This document shows positions 62,001 to 64,000 of a stretch of 64,000 bases of DNA, piece after piece. Every line of letters begins with the position of its first letter. Within the stretch, counting starts at the first letter, position 1. The DNA comes from Tetragonia tetragonoides (lineage: Eukaryota; Streptophyta; Magnoliopsida; Caryophyllales; Aizoaceae): the NCBI GenBank assembly GCA_038025085.1, contig CM076148.1, forward strand, positions 1,490,501 through 1,554,500, read 5' to 3'. The position numbers and the translations under genes are program-made. The notes beneath the pieces are model-generated. The model saw only the letters and a list, made by a program, of their open reading frames with translations, did not search any database and was not told the DNA's origin.

Positions 62001-64000
62001 AGTTTGTCAGATATATCACCCATAAGCACGGGATTAGGCAAAGAAACAAACTAATACATCTTATGTTACAGTTGTTACAGTGAAAGTTCTGTTCGCGCCG
62101 AACAGGGAAACTAAACCCACCACAGCTTTGACATTTTCTAATCTTCCCTGAATCTCAATGTCCATTGTGAGGCTATTACCAAACACAACAGTAACTTCTT
62201 TTCTTGGGCGAGTTAAACTTGTATTAATATACTTCCTAAGAGGACAATGAGTCCTCAAGAGGAGCCTATTAACAAATCAGCCCAATGAAGCATAATGTGA
62301 GTCAGAGGATAACTCCGAAAACATCCGGGCATCCGGCAGCCTTTGCCCACAAAGAAGCTAGATAGACTACCCGATCCCACAACAGGTCAACCAACATAGA
62401 AACACCATAGAAGGCTCTCACATTCCTCTCTAACTACATACACCACAGCACCGAAAGAGTAGCATCTTCCACGACACCCTTTTCTCCTCCCTCCCCCTAA
62501 TCTCGTCTGCGTAATCTCCATAACAGTATCAGGACACTCCCAATCCACACATAACAAAAAATAACTTACACCAAAGAGCCTGAGCTACCCTACACCTCAA
62601 GCCGATGAGTGAAGAGGACTCACTGCAACAAAACATGCACATATCAGGAGACCAGGCTGAATTTGGAACTTCTCCGCTGCTGCATACCATTCCAAACATT
62701 TCGTCACAGTTAACCCAAAGTTACCCTCCCAGACAAGTAATAAACATTAAATGGAAGACAAGCCAAAAGTCCTGATGCTCATTTGGCAAAAAATTAACAA
62801 CAGAAAGAAAACGGAAGAGAACTCTGGTTTCCTACTCCAATAGTACTCATTCCAAACATCTTGAATTTCTATATCAAGAGTGAGAGCAGAAAAGTCCTGA
62901 AATCTAATAGAAATGTGGCAATTAAGTTGCAAAGAGAAGAATGAGCCCGGAAGAAACATGCAGGAAATATCACCTGCCAAGAGCAGAAGACCTAGCTTCT
63001 ATTTTAAGTGTACGGCAATCTCCAGAAATAGTGTAGATGGAGTTTGCATCTGCTAAGCATAATTCTAACACTATTCATTAGTGGTAATGAGACTCCATAC
63101 TGGCAAAAGCACTGCAGTGAGAATTTGCCCCAAAAAATATTTCATTACATACAGGATTGTCATTTCACTCATGCCCACATAGCTTCAAGGTGCATGGTAA
63201 CAAGTCGTATTTGAAGCTTCACACAGTAGGAAAGCATAGAAAGCCACCCAACCTCCCCTCCCAGCCTCCCTAAAAGAAAAAAATATCACTATTGTATCAG
63301 TTGTAAGTATCATGTTCATGGATCAAGTTGACATATTAATGTTTATTTTCTTTTTTTCCCTGTTCTTTTTTGTTGTTGTGTTTTGGGTCCCATAGGCACC
63401 TGGGGACTAGGGTGACAGATATGTCAAAAGATTCCACCGGCCGCAACAAGAATGGCACCCAATGCATAAACATCAATGCACAGCACATACGCACAACACC
63501 TTCAAGGCTTCCTACCAACAACCCCCCTCCCCCCAATCAAAAAATAATAAGAAAAAAAAAGAAAAAAGCAATCATCTTCAAAGAAGGAGGGGGGGGGGGT
63601 GAAATTCCAGAGTCATCCTACCTTCAGCATACCACCAGTCACCATCCTCTTCCTCAGATTTGACTAGCCTTGCAACAATTGATAGCCCATCTTGCCAACC
63701 ATTATGACCCCCATGAATCCAAATATCATTTGCTTGAGCAAGAGGACCATAGCCTCGGTTATAATACAAACTAACCAAGTCACCACCTCTAAACTCCGGG
63801 GGCTTGAAAAACCATACATTTTCCAAGGACGGTAAGGCCTTATTCATCAATGCTCTCAGCTGCTCCCTTTCTTTCTCCACTTCTGCTCTAGCCTGCGCTC
63901 GATCAGCTTCATTTGCAGCCTTTTCTTCCTCCCTTCGCCTCTGCTCCTCTGTTTGCCTCTCCCTCTCAGCTTGCTCCCTGGCCAGTTCCTCAAGTTCCCT
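47010..64000 (-). CDS. SS3: Starch synthase III, 3' part (14 exons; 5' end beyond window)
   Basis: Plastid starch synthase (GT5, ADP-glucose donor) that elongates amylopectin chains. Exons: 64000-63622 (cut), 61498-61284, 59049-58779, 57535-57360, 55284-55177, 55007-54898, 54373-54268, 53637-53467, 52433-52305, 49846-49664, 49571-49440, 49336-49225, 48102-47979, 47142-47010; GT-AG, phases sum to 782 codons plus TGA. From the window edge: charged coiled-coil ([16 protein letters not shown]), CBM53 starch-binding domain with [13 protein letters not shown] and DWWYAE, a further CBM53 ([20 protein letters not shown]), then the GT5 catalytic domain from [20 protein letters not shown] (the KVGGL ADP-glucose motif) through [24 protein letters not shown] and [17 protein letters not shown] to [12 protein letters not shown]. 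It ends ELYHAARKN. Length and domain order match SSIII; the transit peptide and remaining N-terminal region lie outside. Introns hold at least eight mobile elements; no coding lesion seen. Confidence 0.95.
47143..47978. other. Last SS3 intron with a possible LINE scrap
   Basis: The plus strand near 47385-47500 reads [12 protein letters not shown] after a degenerate LWGKA-like stretch, loosely recalling the middle of a LINE endonuclease domain. Too short and broken to be sure. Confidence 0.25.
50310..51823 (+). mobile_element. 5'-truncated LINE in an SS3 intron, opposite strand
   Basis: The plus strand encodes a broken LINE ORF2 C-terminal region ([21 protein letters not shown], then zf-RVT-like and later parts with many stops) and ends in an A-rich tail at about 51806-51823. 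It lies in the 2.46-kb intron between SS3 exons 52433-52305 and 49846-49664, antisense to the gene. A separate MITE is nested in it. The 5' edge is approximate and no duplication was recognised. Just upstream is a G-rich run (about 50189-50210). Confidence 0.7.
51096..51375. mobile_element. Tourist-like (PIF/Harbinger) MITE, TAA duplication, nested in a LINE
   Basis: 280 bp with ends GGCTCCGTTTGATTCAACTG and, in complement, GGCTTTGTTTGATTCAACTT, flanked by TAA at 51093-51095 and 51376-51378. GGCYYYGTTTG termini with TAA/TTA duplications are the Tourist pattern. The interior is full of AACTTAACTGAAC repeats that make subterminal stem structures. No coding content. Confidence 0.85.
55636..56332. 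mobile_element. 5'-inverted (twin-primed) LINE insertion in an SS3 intron
   Basis: 697 bp between exact 18-bp copies of AGGTAGTAAGTAGTAACT (55618-55635 and 56333-56350). The left 450 bp read on the minus strand from a poly-A tail (poly-T at 55636-55647) into the ORF2 C-terminus ([31 protein letters not shown]). From about 56090 the right ~240 bp read on the plus strand and encode the reverse transcriptase core without stops ([20 protein letters not shown], then [13 protein letters not shown]). RT normally lies upstream of that C-terminus on the same strand, so the 5' part is inverted. Confidence 0.9.
56351..57359. other. Remainder of the SS3 intron, LTR-like scrap possible
   Basis: Nothing certain. 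The segment near 56675-57010 has a TATATAAGG and GC-richer body that could be part of an LTR or another repeat, but neither ends nor a partner copy are visible. Confidence 0.25.
57803..57937. mobile_element. Foldback MITE-like element (~135 bp)
   Basis: GGATCCTCTACTTTTACTGT-AGAGAAC at the left is mirrored by the complement of GTTCTCTACAGTAACTCCAG-AGGATCC at the right; about 30 bp pair. Lies in the SS3 intron between exons 59049-58779 and 57535-57360. No target duplication identified. Confidence 0.6.
58131..58318. mobile_element. Small TIR element with TGTTACTCGGACTC ends
   Basis: 188 bp between TGTTACTCGGACTCCTC and, in complement, TGTTACTCGGACTCGGC, identical over the first 14 bases. In the same SS3 intron. 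The duplication is unclear (flanks TTTTGCTA and TTGCTTTT do not match), so the superfamily is not assigned. Confidence 0.6.
59611..60024. mobile_element. Stowaway-like (Tc1/mariner) MITE, TA duplication
   Basis: 414 bp with inverted ends CTCCCTCCGGTCCACGGAAA flanked by TA at 59609-59610 and 60025-60026. CTCCCTCCG termini with TA are the Stowaway hallmark. A second, internal copy of the end motif (ACGTAAAGATTTCCATGG near 59960) sits close to the right end. In the SS3 intron between exons 61498-61284 and 59049-58779. Confidence 0.88.
60419..60672. mobile_element. Diverged Stowaway-like MITE
   Basis: 254 bp with diverged ends CTCTCTACATTCTGAAAAAT and, in complement, CTCCATCCGTTTCGGAAAAA, both followed by CTTAA.ATTTAC, flanked by TA (60417-60418 and 60673-60674). 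Same SS3 intron as the previous element and clearly older. Confidence 0.65.
61556..61688 (+). mobile_element. 133-bp poly(A) retroposon in SS3 intron, 17-bp duplication
   Basis: Exact 17-bp copies of ACATAGCATATACAATA at 61539-61555 and 61689-61705 bound an insert ending AATAAAATTGACCCGATTTG plus an A7 tail. This is a target-primed insertion, most likely the last part of a LINE transcript. Antisense to SS3, close to the acceptor of exon 61498-61284. Confidence 0.78.
62190..62740 (-). mobile_element. LINE ORF2 C-terminal fragment in an SS3 intron
   Basis: Minus-strand reading shows [16 protein letters not shown], then [20 protein letters not shown] and VFGVIL, the same C-terminal block as in the twin-primed copy ([24 protein letters not shown]). 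Several stops; neither poly-A nor duplication was recognised. Lies between SS3 exons 64000-63622 and 61498-61284, in gene orientation. Confidence 0.65.

Overview
This is plant nuclear DNA, very probably a eudicot: AT-rich, with GT-AG introns, and with ATG8, plant GT31, S40 and PPR proteins, starch synthase III and a nuclear tRNA-Ile(AAU). A foldback element of the 'GTATGAGGC-GCCTCA' type and tRNA-like SINEs would fit Caryophyllales, but that is a weak inference. No operons, CRISPR or phage-like system is present. The ordinary genes stand in a dense, layered population of transposable elements.

Layout. 188-2664 (-): complete ATG8 gene of five coding exons (123 aa). 3159-~8900 (-): near full-length, decayed plant L1-type LINE, inserted just upstream of the ATG8 promoter. 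9330-10341: LINE RNase H fragment split by a hAT-type element with a perfect 8-bp target duplication. 11.8-13.8 kb: two foldback elements and a possible RNase H remnant. 14122-21679 (-): complete 11-exon GT31 galactosyltransferase-like gene (404 aa). 22081-23560: Mutator-like element with long terminal inverted repeats around a RING-like gene fragment. 23.6-24.3 kb: hAT-like remnant and a 5'-truncated F-box-associated domain. 27156-29801 (+): MEF13-like PPR gene with two in-frame stops. 33593-34177 (-): intact S40/DUF584 gene. 36.0-37.2 kb: four ~307-bp tandem units. 37.5-44.7 kb: three SINEs (two of one family, one of them with a hexamer expansion), a second hAT-type element with perfect 8-bp duplication, and a long-TIR element. 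46065-46185: (TTA)n array 94 bp upstream of tRNA-Ile(AAU). 47010-64000 (-): last 14 exons (782 codons) of starch synthase III; its 5' part lies beyond the window.

The host genes belong to separate processes (autophagy, protein glycosylation, organelle RNA editing, senescence-associated regulation, starch synthesis) and nothing here links them. The most informative observations concern element structure: a LINE with twin-priming-type 5' inversion and an 18-bp duplication in an SS3 intron, short poly(A) retroposons with 14- and 17-bp duplications in introns (one 17 nt from a splice donor), nested insertions, and the MULE carrying host-like coding sequence. Exon boundaries were read by eye from splice sites and protein similarity; reading phase sums correctly for ATG8, GT31 and the visible part of SS3.
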